Shown: piece by piece, positions 1 to 8,578 of the stretch
How positions within the stretch are numbered: position 1 is the first letter of the stretch
How the letters are laid out: each line of letters opens with the position of its first letter
NCBI RefSeq assembly: GCF_003236315.1
Contig: NZ_POTY01000025.1
Span: forward strand, 1-40,678
Direction of reading: 5' to 3'
Length of the DNA: 40,678 nt
Source: Micromonospora craterilacus
GTDB taxonomy: Bacteria; Actinomycetota; Actinomycetes; Mycobacteriales; Micromonosporaceae
Made by a program: the position numbers and the translations under genes
The notes under the pieces: model-generated
Seen by the model: only the letters and a program-made list of their open reading frames with translations
Told to the model about the DNA's origin: nothing
Database searches by the model: none

Positions 1-21
1 CTCTACGCGAGGAGATCCGCC

Positions 22-1764
22 ATGAACCGTGCGACGCACCGAACGAGCAAGCCGGCCGTCCGGCCTGCGGGCCGGCGGGACAGCCGGCGTCCGGACGTCC
101 ACCAGCCGTCCCTCTTCGATGCCCCGCCCAACACCGCGCCGACCACCTACCTGACGACTGTCTACCGCCTGCGGGTCGAGCCGACCTACGACGGTCTCGC
201 CACCGCTCTGAACCTCCGCTATCTGCGGGAGCACGGCTTCGCACCGCAGCAGCGCACCGTCGGTGACTCGCCGGCACTGCTGCTGCAGGGGGTCGTTGCG
301 CGGCAGCGGGCCGACTGGTGCGATGCGCTTGCCTCTCTCACCGGGGAGGAGGTGGCGCTGGGCTACAGCAACGGCGGTGCCGCCCTGCTACTCGGCGTCG
401 ACGAGCACGTCTACGCGCTGACGTACGGCACCCTCGGCCGGTTCATGGTCGCCGACTCGGCTATGGATCCCACGTTCGGCATCGAGTTCGCCGTGCGGGC
501 GCTGGTGCCGGAGGACATCCGCCAGGTCCGGCGCCGGGTGATGGGCACGCGCGGGCGGGTCGACCGCAGCCTGGTGCCGGGCGGCACGCACATCCGGATG
601 TACGGCATCGACAAATGGGGGGAGATCGTCGGGCAGATCACCGGCCGGACGGACAACCCGACGCTGACCGAGTGCCGCCGGACCGGGCGGCCGATGCGGG
701 TCACCGGCAGTGACTCCTTGCAGCTTCGGCTCGCCTTGTCGCCCGACGGTCTACGCGACGACCTGCGTGAGGTCGCCCGGGTGTGCCGGCAGGCGTCGCC
801 GCTGGCGGATCTGGAGTTCATCACGCAGATCCGCCCCGTCCGGCCCGCCGACCCGCGTCTGGCCGCGCTCACCGCCGAGCTGGACCATCAGCTGGGGCAG
901 GTCGCGCCGACCGACATCGGCGTGGCCGTTCCGGGGCACGCGGCAGACGCCGTCGACCAGGCCGGCTCGTACACGATCCGGATGCCCCGGTCGGGGCGGC
1001 GCCGGTCGGTCTATGCGGATTTGGAGCTTGCTGACCTGCTCGCACACTCCCGTGGCGTGCCCGACGGGCAACGTTGGACCAGCCTACGGACGGGACAGGT
1101 CACCGTATGCGCCGACGCGGCGGGCCGCGACGAGATCGCCACCGCTCCGGCTTCTCGGTGGCTCACCGCCCAGCTCGCACACGGGACCAGCCAGCTGATG
1201 TTGCACGAGGGCCACTGGTACGAAATCGGCGACCAGCACCGGCGGTTCCTGCGGGACGAGGTCGACCAGATCCTGTCCCGCAGCAGCGACGTGCACCTGC
1301 CGCCCTGGCCCCTCGGCGAGAACGAGCGGATCTACAACGAGCGCGCGGCGGGCGCCGGGATGGTGCTGCTGGACCGGAAGCTGCTGCGGACGGCCCAGCA
1401 CCACCGGGGCATCGAGGCGTGCGACCTGCTCGGCCCAAGCGACGAGCTGGTGCACGTCAAGCGGGCCGACACCAGCGCCCCACTCAGCCACCTGTTCACC
1501 CAGGGCACGGTGTCCGTCGACGCATTGCTCCACGAGGAGGACGCGCGGCGTGCGCTGATCGAAATGGTGGCCCGGCAGTCGGGACGGGAACTGGCGCCGG
1601 ACTTCCGCCCGCGGAAGGTCGTCTACGCCATCGCCCTCGGGCGCGGCCGGCCGGTCACCACGGCGACGCTGTTTACCTTCGCACAGGTCGCGCTGTACCG
1701 CGCGGTCAAGTCGCTGCGCACCGAGGGCGTCGAAGTCGAAGTCATCGGAATCGCCGCCACCTGA
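22..1764 (+). CDS. TIGR04141/DUF6119 family protein (sporadically distributed, function unknown)
   Basis: A 580-residue soluble protein that I place in the TIGR04141/DUF6119 family from its overall layout. An N-terminal region of about 50 basic, Pro-rich residues precedes a strand 'TTVYRLRV'. The segment around residues 125-165 carries the family-like 'ALTYGTLGRFMV...FGIEFAVRAL' pattern. The C-terminal 'VVYAIALG' strand is followed by a helix and ends with 'VEVEVIGIA'. No signal peptide or membrane segment is visible. The family is patchily distributed and, as far as I know, has no assigned biochemical activity. The ATG start is supported by GAGGAGA six bases upstream. An RNase H-fold gene follows on the same strand after 142 bp, so the two may work together; that is inference. 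Family call moderately sure, function unknown. Confidence 0.75.
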   Translation: MNRATHRTSKPAVRPAGRRDSRRPDVHQPSLFDAPPNTAPTTYLTTVYRLRVEPTYDGLATALNLRYLREHGFAPQQRTVGDSPALLLQGVVARQRADWCDALASLTGEEVALGYSNGGAALLLGVDEHVYALTYGTLGRFMVADSAMDPTFGIEFAVRALVPEDIRQVRRRVMGTRGRVDRSLVPGGTHIRMYGIDKWGEIVGQITGRTDNPTLTECRRTGRPMRVTGSDSLQLRLALSPDGLRDDLREVARVCRQASPLADLEFITQIRPVRPADPRLAALTAELDHQLGQVAPTDIGVAVPGHAADAVDQAGSYTIRMPRSGRRRSVYADLELADLLAHSRGVPDGQRWTSLRTGQVTVCADAAGRDEIATAPASRWLTAQLAHGTSQLMLHEGHWYEIGDQHRRFLRDEVDQILSRSSDVHLPPWPLGENERIYNERAAGAGMVLLDRKLLRTAQHHRGIEACDLLGPSDELVHVKRADTSAPLSHLFTQGTVSVDALLHEEDARRALIEMVARQSGRELAPDFRPRKVVYAIALGRGRPVTTATLFTFAQVALYRAVKSLRTEGVEVEVIGIAAT

Positions 1765-1783
1765 GCCGAGCGGCAATGGTGGC

Positions 1784-1798
1784 CAGCTCATTGAGCTG
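1784..1798. promoter_or_regulatory. 15-bp perfect palindrome between the DUF6119 and RNase H genes
   Basis: CAGCTCA-T-TGAGCTG has 7-bp arms around a single base, so it cannot fold as a normal hairpin and is better read as a possible protein-binding site. It lies about 108 bp before the RNase H start. No regulator is identified. Confidence 0.3.
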
Positions 1799-1906
1799 CG
1801 ACACCCCGATCGGTGGCGCGACGGCTATGCCTGTCCGCTCAAGATCCTCTGACCACTCTCCTCACCCCCATCCAGAAATTTCCCACCGCCGCCCCGAGGA
1901 GGCGCC

Positions 1907-2725
1907 GTGCGTCCTGATGAGTTCCTCCGCGCCCTGGACCTGCTTCCCACCGCCCTGTACGACCGTGCGTTCGCGTTGCGCGCCTATGCCGGGGTGACCC
2001 GTTGCGAGGAGTGCCAACGAATCGGTGACGCCCTGCGGCTCTGCCTCACCGCAGCGCGCTACGACGAGTTCGCCTCGGCCGGCCAACTGCTCGACACCGC
2101 GGAGCAGTTGGCTGGCCGCCACGGTTCGGCCTGCCGCGCCCAGCCCGACCAACAACGGGGTCGCGGCCGGGTCGGTCGTTGGGCGACAGCCTCCGTGGCC
2201 GTGGTCGCCGCGACCGACGCCAGCTGGAAGGGACGTGCCGGTGGCATCGGGTACGTCGTCAGCGACGGCCACTACGGCCTGCGCGGTCGGGGCACCGGCC
2301 GGATGGATCCCACCGGGTTCTCCCGCGTCCTGATCAATGAGTTGCGGGCGGTCGATTTCCTGCTGTCCGCGTACGACGCGGCACCGGCCGGGATGACCGT
2401 GCTGCTGGACAGCCTTGCCGCCCTGCGCTATCTGCACCGCTGGCAGGCCGGCGAGACGACGGCCATGCCGGCCGGCTACAGCCTGCGTACCCGCAGATGG
2501 TCCGACCAGCCCACCCTCGTACGGCTCGCCGGGTCGGTGAACCGCCGGCCGGATCTGTCCTTCGGGCACGTCAAGGGGCACACCGGCCACCCGCTCAACG
2601 AAGCCGCCGACGGCCTGTCACACATGGCTCGCCGGCGACTCGGTGAGTCGTTCGATGTCCGTCCGCGGGCGCACGCCTTGGTCGACGCCTTCCTGCGCGA
2701 CTGGCACGCGGCCGTCCCACGTTGA
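1907..2725 (+). CDS. RNase H-fold protein with intact DEDD active site and an N-terminal extension
   Basis: A 272-aa protein whose C-terminal ~175 residues form an RNase HI-type domain. The four metal-binding acids are present: D104 in 'ATDAS', E145 in 'INELRAV', D168 in 'LLDSLAAL' and D235 in 'NEAADGLSHMAR'. The loop 'HVKGHTGHPLNEAAD' before the last one is typical of RNase HI. It is therefore expected to cut the RNA strand of RNA-DNA hybrids. The first ~90 residues are an extra helical region with a C33-x2-C36 pair and no recognised domain. Housekeeping RNase HI is about 150 aa, so this is an accessory form. The GTG start is chosen because GAGGAGG ends five bases before it. Its neighbour is the DUF6119 gene; a joint nucleic-acid-directed role is inference. 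Confidence 0.8.
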   Translation: MRPDEFLRALDLLPTALYDRAFALRAYAGVTRCEECQRIGDALRLCLTAARYDEFASAGQLLDTAEQLAGRHGSACRAQPDQQRGRGRVGRWATASVAVVAATDASWKGRAGGIGYVVSDGHYGLRGRGTGRMDPTGFSRVLINELRAVDFLLSAYDAAPAGMTVLLDSLAALRYLHRWQAGETTAMPAGYSLRTRRWSDQPTLVRLAGSVNRRPDLSFGHVKGHTGHPLNEAADGLSHMARRRLGESFDVRPRAHALVDAFLRDWHAAVPR

Positions 2726-2732
2726 CCGGCTC

Positions 2733-2751
2733 GCTCCCGCCCCGAGGGAGC
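2733..2751 (+). terminator. Possible terminator hairpin after the RNase H gene
   Basis: GCTCCC and GGGAGC pair across a 7-nt loop, beginning 8 bp after the stop codon. There is no T-tract, and the stem is short, so termination is only plausible. Confidence 0.35.
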
Positions 2752-2811
2752 ACGTCACCCGCTGAACCCGCACACCCATACCCTGCCCGTTCTCACCGAA
2801 GGGAGCACCGG

Positions 2812-2898
2812 ATGGAGTCGCACCTGTTCGTCGTCCGTCAGCACCACGGGAGCGCGGCCGTGGCCGGCTGGGCCGGCCCCGGCCTGGCCGGCGCCTGA
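2812..2898 (+). CDS. Possible 28-aa small ORF
   Basis: An ATG with GAAGGGAG upstream opens a 28-codon frame that begins MESHLFVVRQHHG and ends in a Gly/Ala-rich tail. It ends 17 bp before the next GTG start, on the same strand. The ribosome site and the spacing are the only support; no family is recognised. It may be a leader peptide or spurious. Confidence 0.35.
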   Translation: MESHLFVVRQHHGSAAVAGWAGPGLAGA

Positions 2899-2915
2899 CC
2901 AGGGAGGACATCGCC

Positions 2916-3191
2916 GTGCCGAACGACCGGAACCCGCAGCCGAGCGACGAGGACGAGGATGCCTTCGGGGTCGGGGCTTACCAGCTCATGGCCCGGCGGT
3001 ACGTGCAGGCGCGGCTGGCCGAGCTCCCGCACCGGCCGGAGGGCACCGATGCCCGGCTGCGGGGCCTGCTGGAGATCTACGAGGAGCTGAACGCGCGCGG
3101 CCACCCGGAGCCGTTGACGCTGCTGGCCGACGTGCTGGGCATCCCGGTGGAGATTCTGGTCGGGCACCTGCGCTCGGCGAAGCGGGAGTGA
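2916..3191 (+). CDS. Small acidic hypothetical protein (91 aa)
   Basis: Starts at GTG with AGGGAGG eight bases upstream. The N-terminus is acidic (DEDEDAF) and the rest is predicted helical: 'AYQLMARRYVQARLAEL' and 'LLEIYEELNARG', ending with 'LADVLGIPVEILVGHLRSAKRE', which reads like a short helix pair. No domain is recognised. It ends the run of same-strand genes that starts with the DUF6119 protein and may belong to that unit. Function unknown. Confidence 0.65.
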   Translation: MPNDRNPQPSDEDEDAFGVGAYQLMARRYVQARLAELPHRPEGTDARLRGLLEIYEELNARGHPEPLTLLADVLGIPVEILVGHLRSAKRE

Positions 3192-3280
3192 CCCGGCGAG
3201 GGCCCCGCCGATCCGCCCGAAAACTGATAGCTTGACCAGGTAGGAGCCTAATTCGCATTTCCCTCCGGAGTGCGGGGGTA

Positions 3281-5110
3281 GTGGTGTCGCACCCGATCGG
3301 ATCCGCGCGGACGAGTCGTCCCGCGGGCAGGCACGGTCGGCGGCGTCTGCCGGCGATACTCGCGCTGGCCGCCGTCGTGCTGGCGGGTGCCGGCGGGGTG
3401 GCGTGCACCAGCAGGCCGCCACGGGCGGGCGGGGTTCCGGGTGCCGGCCCGGCGACGGAATCCGGCCGGGTGGCGGATGCTGGCGGTCCCGCGCAGGCCG
3501 ACGGTCCCACCCAGGCCGACGGTCCCACGCAGGCGGACGGCCCCGGACAAGCGGAGATCCCGGCGTGGGCCGGTGGCCCGCCGGATCCGGACTCGCCGGC
3601 GGGCGGCCCACGACCGACCCTGTGCGCGACCGAGCCCTCTCCCGCAGACCCGGCCGGGCAGGCGCCGATCATCTCCGGCAAGGAGGTGTGGAGCTTCGTG
3701 TCCGCGCCGCAGTTGCGGCCGATGCGGGTGACCGTTGCGACGCACCGTTCCGGCACCGCGCCCGGGCAGATCTTCGTCGCTCCGTACAGCCGGTCGACCG
3801 TGGTCGGCCAGACCGGGTCGCTGATTCTCGGCGACGGCGGTGATCCGGTGTGGTTCCGGCCGCTGCCGTCGCCGAGCCTGCACAACGCCGACTTCAAGGT
3901 CCAGACCTGGTACGACCCGACAGCCGGGACGTCGCAGCCGGTGCTGACCTGGTGGCAGGGCACCGTCGCGGATCCGCCGGGCGGGGTGCCGGAGCCGGGT
4001 GGCTGCTACTACGTCTACGACTCGCAGTATCGGCTGCGGCAGACGGTCAGCGCGCGCAACGGCTTCCGCGCCGACCCGTACGAGTTCCTGCTCACCCCGC
4101 GGGGTACGGCCCTGTTCATCGCGTCCCGGCCGGAGCCGACGGACCTGCGGCCGTACGGTGGGCCGGCTGACGGGGTCCTCCTGAACAGTGAGGTGCAGGA
4201 GGTCGACCTGGCCACCGGCGATCTGGTCTTCTCCTGGAACGTCCGCGAGCATGTCGACCCCGCCGAGTCGCAGACGCCGGTGACCTCGGGTGGGGCGTGG
4301 GACGCGTACCAGGTGAACTCGGTCGACGAGGGCCCCGACGGGCAGCTGTTGATCTCCGCCGGGAACACCTGGGCGGTCTACGCCGTCGACCGGGGCAGCG
4401 GGGACATCCAGTGGCGGCTCGGCGGCCGGCGCAGCGACTTCACCTTCGGCCCGGACGCGAGCTTCTCCTGGCCGCACGACGCCCGGTTCCGGGCCGGCAA
4501 CCGGATCAGCATGTTCGGCGACGGCTGCTGCGGCCAGCCCGGCGGCAACCCCGGGCAGCGGTCGCACGGGCTGGTCCTCAGCCTCGACCTGGACAACCGT
4601 ACCGCGAGCGTGGACCGGGCGTACCACCACAAGCCGGCGCCGACCTCGCAGTCGCCGGGGAACCTGCAGGCGTTGCCGAACGGCAACGAGTTCGTCGGGT
4701 GGGGGCAGCAGCCGTACTACTCCGAGTACGCGGGCGACGGCAGCACCTCAGGCGACGGTAAGCGGAACCTGCTCTACGACGCGCGGATGCCCGGGGAGAA
4801 CGCCTCCTACCGAGCCTTCCGCAACGAGTGGGTCGGTACGCCGTACTATCCGCCGAGCGTGGCGGTGCGGCGCGAGGGCGCGCAGAGCGTGGTCCACGCC
4901 TCGTGGAACGGGTCGACCGAGACCCGGGCGTGGCAGGTGCTCGCCGGCCCGGATCCGGAGTCGCTGGCGGTGGTCGTCGAGCACGCCATGCGGACCGGGT
5001 TCGAGACGACGGTCGGCACGGTCAACGCCGGGCCGTACTTCCAGGTGCGGGCGTTGGACCAGGATCGCGCGGTCCTGTCGACCTCGGCCGTGGTTCGCCT
5101 CGACGGCTGA
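3281..5110 (+). CDS. Arylsulfotransferase-like (ASST) secreted lipoprotein
   Basis: A 609-aa exported protein. A basic N-terminus and a hydrophobic stretch (about residues 23-41) lead to C42 in 'GGVACTS', a lipobox-like site with an unusual Gly at -3. A low-complexity linker (residues ~69-90) repeats GP-x-QAD. The rest matches the Arylsulfotran_2 type beta-propeller: 'YVYDSQYRLRQTV', 'NGFRADPYEFLLTPRGTALF', 'DAYQVNSVDEGPDGQLLISA', 'NTWAVYAVD' and 'WRLGGRRSDF'. Family members are linked to PAPS-independent sulfate transfer between phenols, but many actinobacterial homologues are untested. The GTG at 3281 and the next codon, also GTG, are both possible starts; a G-rich ribosome site sits just upstream. 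It is probably anchored outside the membrane. Confidence 0.8.
   Translation: MVSHPIGSARTSRPAGRHGRRRLPAILALAAVVLAGAGGVACTSRPPRAGGVPGAGPATESGRVADAGGPAQADGPTQADGPTQADGPGQAEIPAWAGGPPDPDSPAGGPRPTLCATEPSPADPAGQAPIISGKEVWSFVSAPQLRPMRVTVATHRSGTAPGQIFVAPYSRSTVVGQTGSLILGDGGDPVWFRPLPSPSLHNADFKVQTWYDPTAGTSQPVLTWWQGTVADPPGGVPEPGGCYYVYDSQYRLRQTVSARNGFRADPYEFLLTPRGTALFIASRPEPTDLRPYGGPADGVLLNSEVQEVDLATGDLVFSWNVREHVDPAESQTPVTSGGAWDAYQVNSVDEGPDGQLLISAGNTWAVYAVDRGSGDIQWRLGGRRSDFTFGPDASFSWPHDARFRAGNRISMFGDGCCGQPGGNPGQRSHGLVLSLDLDNRTASVDRAYHHKPAPTSQSPGNLQALPNGNEFVGWGQQPYYSEYAGDGSTSGDGKRNLLYDARMPGENASYRAFRNEWVGTPYYPPSVAVRREGAQSVVHASWNGSTETRAWQVLAGPDPESLAVVVEHAMRTGFETTVGTVNAGPYFQVRALDQDRAVLSTSAVVRLDG
3485..3556 (+). 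repeat. Four 18-bp tandem repeats in the lipoprotein linker
   Basis: Units at 3485, 3503, 3521 and 3539 follow GGTCCC-N6-GGCCGAC with growing divergence in the last copy. They encode the repeated hexapeptide GP-x-QAD. The 18-bp period keeps the reading frame, so slippage would change linker length without loss of the protein. Confidence 0.8.
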
Positions 5111-5284
5111 CCGGGTCCGGTAGGCGAAGCCGCCGGTTTCCCCATCATCATGCCCCCTTTCGTCGTCTTAGCGAAAAGTTGTGCCGAAGTCTGCCGTAAG
5201 CCATGGACATATCTACATTCCTTTTGTTAGCTTCGGGCCGGCGGCATCGATCAACACCCAACCACGCCCAGGTCCTGCGCCCGC

Positions 5285-5313
5285 GTCGCCCACCTGCGGC
5301 GGCGACGGGCGAC
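5285..5313 (+). promoter_or_regulatory. 5' leader hairpin before the sugar dehydrogenase
   Basis: Between 5111 and 5401 there is a 291-bp gap. GTCGCCC (5285-5291) pairs with GGGCGAC (5307-5313) within it. The upstream part is less GC-rich (around 5208-5230) and may hold the promoter, and TTTCG/CGAAA at about 5159-5177 form a weak dyad. No riboswitch family is recognised. Confidence 0.3.
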
Positions 5314-5401
5314 TTGGTGCTGCCCACCGCACCCAGCTAGGAGGAACCGAACCGGTACGTCCCCGACCTGCCCGATAAGTCCTCAGTAGAAGGAGAGGCA
5401 G

Positions 5402-7534
5402 TTGAAGAGACGACTCGCGCTCGCCGTGGCGGGCCTGACCACCATCGCCCTCGTCGCCACGCCCACCATCTCGTCGGCCGCCCCGAACCCCTCGGCGGCC
5501 GCACCCGGCTCCACCACCGCACCCCCGGAGACGGCCTTCCAGAAGGTCACCCTCAACGACCGCCCGGGCGAACCGATGGACCTCGCCGTGCTGCCCGACA
5601 ATCGGGTGCTGCACGTGACCCGCAAGGGCGAAGTCTGGTTACACAACCCCGATACCGGCCGCAACACCCTCGCCGCCACGCTGGACGTCTACCAGCACGA
5701 CGAGGAGGGCCTGCAGAACGTCGCGATCGACCCCGGCTTCGGCAAGGGCGGCAACAACTGGGTCTACCTGTACTACTCGCCGCCGATGAACACCCCGGTC
5801 GACGACCCGTCCACTCCGGACGTCAACGAGGGCGACGCGCCGGCCTGGGGCACCGAGGCGGACTTCGCGCCGTTCGAGGGGGTGATCCGGCTCTCCCGGT
5901 TCCGCCTGGTCAAGGACAAGCTGGACCTGACCACCGAGCAGCAGATCCTCGACGTGCCGGTCGACCGGGGCATCTGCTGCCACGTCGGCGGGGACATCGT
6001 CTTCGACGGCAAGGGCAACCTGTACCTGTCCACCGGCGACGACACCAACCCGTTCGAGTCCGGCGGCTACGCACCCATCGACGAGCGCCCCGGCCGCAAC
6101 CCGGCGTACGACGCGCAGCGCAGCTCGGCCAACACCAACGACCTGCGCGGCAAGATCCTGCGGATCAAGGTGGGCGCGAACGGCAAGTACACGATTCCGG
6201 ACGGGAACCTGTTCAAGAAGGGCACGGCCGGCACCCGGCCGGAGATCTACCTGATGGGTCTGCGCAACCCGTTCCGGATCGAGCTGAACCGCAAGACCAA
6301 CGAGCTGTACGTCGCCGACTACTCGCCGGACGCCGGCCAGCCCGACCCGCAGCGCGGACCGGCCGGGCAGGGCAAGTGGCTCGTCGCCCGCAAAGCCAGC
6401 AACCACGGCTGGCCCTACTGCGCCACCGCGCAGCTGCCGTACGTGGACTACGACTTCGCCACCGGCCGGTCCGGGCAGACGTTCGACTGCTCGGCGCCGG
6501 TCAACGAGTCCCCGCACAACACCGGGCTGCGGAAGCTACCTCGGGTGGAGCAGCCGGACGTGTGGTACGGCTACGGCCTCTCGCCGCAGTTCCCCGAGCT
6601 GGGCACGGGCGGCATCGGACCGATGGCCGGGCCGGCGTACCAGTTCTCCTTCCCGGCGACCCGGGGCCGCGCGCCGGTGGCCTGGCCGGCGTACTACGAC
6701 GGCAAGCCGCTGTTCTACGAGTGGACCCGGGACTACGTGAAGGCGTTTCAGCTGAACCGGAGCGGCAAGCTGAGCGGGATCGAGTCGGTGCTGCCGTCGG
6801 TCATCTTCGACAACCCGATGGATCTCGAGTTCGGTCCGAACGGCGCGCTCTACGTGCTGGAGTACGGCGACGGCTTCTTCAGTGAGAACCCGGACGCGCA
6901 GCTGGCCCGGATCGACCACATCGGCTGGGACGGCAACCACAGCCCGGTGCCCCAGGTCTCGGCCACGCAGACCAACGGACTCGCGCCGCTGACCGTCGAG
7001 TTCTCCAGCGAGGGCACCACGGATCCCGACGGTGACCGACTGACGTACGAGTGGTACCTCGACGACGACAACAAGGTCGACGCGCGCTCGCCGAACCCGA
7101 CGTTCACGTACCGGAAGAACGGCATCTACCACGCGACGCTCAAGGTGACCGACCCGAAGGGACGCTCGGCCGCCGCGTCGGTCCGGGTGGTGGTCGGCAA
7201 CGCCGAGCCGGTGGTCGAGCTGGTCACGCCGGTCGTCGGCCAGCCGTTCACCTTCGGCGACACCGTGCAGTTCGAGGTACGGGTCACCGACGACCAGCCG
7301 GTGGACTGTGCCCGGGTCAGCGTGACGTACATCCTGGGCCACGACGACCACGGCCACCCGATGACCACCGCCAACGGCTGCACCGGTTCGATCACCACCA
7401 CGGTGCCCTCCGGTCACGACCCGGAGACCGACAACCTGTCCGCGGTGTTCGTCGCCTCGTACACCGACCCGGGTGGGGACGGCCTGCCGGCCCTGACCGG
7501 AACCGACGAGGTCGTCCTCGTCCCCAGCCACTAG
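5402..7534 (+). CDS. Secreted PQQ-dependent sugar dehydrogenase (soluble GSDH type) with PKD domain
   Basis: A 710-aa exported protein. Residues 1-27 (MKRRLALAVAGLTTIAL...ISSAA) form a Sec signal peptide. Residues ~40-470 form a glucose/sorbosone dehydrogenase-type six-bladed propeller: 'MDLAVLPDNRVLHVTRKGEVWL', 'EEGLQNVAIDPGF', 'GGDIVFDGKGNLYLSTGDD', 'RGKILRI', 'GLRNPFRIELN' and 'PMDLEFGPNGALYVLEYG'. A PKD domain follows at about 515-600 ('SSEGTTDPDGDRLTYEWYLDDD...F.Y...G.Y.ATLKVTD'), then a second beta-sandwich. The family oxidises sugars with PQQ as cofactor, outside the cell. The TTG start is used because AGGAGAGG lies just before it and the signal peptide begins there. The next gene, 19 bp on, is a Tat-exported sugar isomerase, so the pair probably acts on the same extracellular sugar. 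Confidence 0.88.
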   Translation: MKRRLALAVAGLTTIALVATPTISSAAPNPSAAAPGSTTAPPETAFQKVTLNDRPGEPMDLAVLPDNRVLHVTRKGEVWLHNPDTGRNTLAATLDVYQHDEEGLQNVAIDPGFGKGGNNWVYLYYSPPMNTPVDDPSTPDVNEGDAPAWGTEADFAPFEGVIRLSRFRLVKDKLDLTTEQQILDVPVDRGICCHVGGDIVFDGKGNLYLSTGDDTNPFESGGYAPIDERPGRNPAYDAQRSSANTNDLRGKILRIKVGANGKYTIPDGNLFKKGTAGTRPEIYLMGLRNPFRIELNRKTNELYVADYSPDAGQPDPQRGPAGQGKWLVARKASNHGWPYCATAQLPYVDYDFATGRSGQTFDCSAPVNESPHNTGLRKLPRVEQPDVWYGYGLSPQFPELGTGGIGPMAGPAYQFSFPATRGRAPVAWPAYYDGKPLFYEWTRDYVKAFQLNRSGKLSGIESVLPSVIFDNPMDLEFGPNGALYVLEYGDGFFSENPDAQLARIDHIGWDGNHSPVPQVSATQTNGLAPLTVEFSSEGTTDPDGDRLTYEWYLDDDNKVDARSPNPTFTYRKNGIYHATLKVTDPKGRSAAASVRVVVGNAEPVVELVTPVVGQPFTFGDTVQFEVRVTDDQPVDCARVSVTYILGHDDHGHPMTTANGCTGSITTTVPSGHDPETDNLSAVFVASYTDPGGDGLPALTGTDEVVLVPSH

Positions 7535-7553
7535 ACCACGGAAGGAGTGAAAC

Positions 7554-8501
7554 ATGTGTTACGGATACGACGGGAAGGCCGCGCTGCGGCGATCCGTCAT
7601 TGACCGACGGGGACTGCTGCGCGGTTCGTTGGCGGCGGCCGCCGGCGTCGGGCTCGCCACGTCGGGGATCGGCGCGACGGCCGCGGCGGCCGGTCCCGGT
7701 ACGACCGGGCGCAAGCACGTGCCCCCGGGCCTGATCAGCATCCAGCTGTGGACGGTCCGCGACGCCCTGTCGGGTGCGCCGGGGTACGACGCCACCCTCA
7801 AGCATCTCGCCCGGATCGGCTACCCGAAGGTGGAGCTGGCGCTCGGCTACTTCGGGCGCAGCGCCGGCCAGCTGCGCCGGTTCCTGGACGGCATCGGGAT
7901 CAAGGCCAGCTCCAGCCACGACGGGATCAGCGGCGACCCGGCCGCCCTGCGGGAAAAGATCCAGAACGCGGTCACCCTGGGCCAGAAGTTCATGGTGGTG
8001 CCGTATCTGTACTCCGAGAACGCCGACGACTGGAAGCGTTGGGCGGAGCAGATGAACGTTGAGGCCGCGGCGGCCCGCAAAGCCGGCCTGCGGTACGGCT
8101 ACCACAACCACGCCCATGAGTTCACCATCGACCTCGGTCGGGGCCGGCGCCCGTGGGACGTGTTGACCGCGGAACTCGATCCCAAACTCGTCCACCTGGA
8201 GATCGACATCTACTGGGCGGTCACCGGTGGCATCAACTCCGGCGACGGCGTGGCCGACCCCGAGGGCTTCACCCTGGACGTCATCCGGTGCGCGCGGCAG
8301 GAGGTCCTGCAGTACCACGTCAAGGACCGGCACGCGGCCGACGGCGACATGGCGGACCTGGGCACCGGAATGATCGACTTCGGTCGCATCTTCCGGAAGC
8401 ACTCGGTGCTCGAATACATCGTGGAAAACGACACCCCCGATGTGACCCCCCAGCAGACCGCCGAGGTCGGCTACCGCTACCTGCGCAACCTGCGGTACTG
8501 A
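7554..8501 (+). CDS. Tat-exported sugar phosphate isomerase/epimerase family protein (xylose isomerase-like TIM barrel)
   Basis: A 315-aa protein with a twin-arginine signal: 'DRRGLLRGS' (RR at 18-19) followed by an Ala/Gly-rich hydrophobic core ending near residue 45. The mature part is an AP-endonuclease-2/xylose isomerase-type TIM barrel. It begins 'ISIQLWTVRDAL' and shows likely metal ligands in 'KVELALGY', 'YGYHNHAHEF', 'HLEIDIYW', 'YHVKDRH' and 'EYIVENDTPD'. Members isomerise or epimerise sugars or polyols; the substrate is not readable here. The ATG is preceded by GGAAGGAGTG. It is very likely co-transcribed with the sugar dehydrogenase, and a strong hairpin follows the gene. Confidence 0.87.
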   Translation: MCYGYDGKAALRRSVIDRRGLLRGSLAAAAGVGLATSGIGATAAAAGPGTTGRKHVPPGLISIQLWTVRDALSGAPGYDATLKHLARIGYPKVELALGYFGRSAGQLRRFLDGIGIKASSSHDGISGDPAALREKIQNAVTLGQKFMVVPYLYSENADDWKRWAEQMNVEAAAARKAGLRYGYHNHAHEFTIDLGRGRRPWDVLTAELDPKLVHLEIDIYWAVTGGINSGDGVADPEGFTLDVIRCARQEVLQYHVKDRHAADGDMADLGTGMIDFGRIFRKHSVLEYIVENDTPDVTPQQTAEVGYRYLRNLRY

Positions 8502-8507
8502 TTCCCG

Positions 8508-8522
8508 GTCAGCAGTGCTGAC
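8508..8522. promoter_or_regulatory. 15-bp perfect palindrome
   Basis: GTCAGCA-G-TGCTGAC begins 7 bp after the isomerase stop and abuts the terminator hairpin. The single central base argues for a protein site or cruciform rather than an RNA hairpin. Confidence 0.3.
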
Positions 8523-8562
8523 GGACACCGGGGCCGGCCGCTCCGAGTCGGCCCCGGTGTCC
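8523..8562. terminator. Strong terminator hairpin after the isomerase gene
   Basis: 8523-8536 (GGACACCGGGGCCG) is the exact reverse complement of 8549-8562, giving a 14-bp perfect GC-rich stem with a 12-nt loop. There is no T-tract, as is common for actinobacterial terminators. It separates the secreted sugar operon from the radical SAM gene. Confidence 0.75.
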
Positions 8563-8578
8563 TGGCACAATCGCCGCC

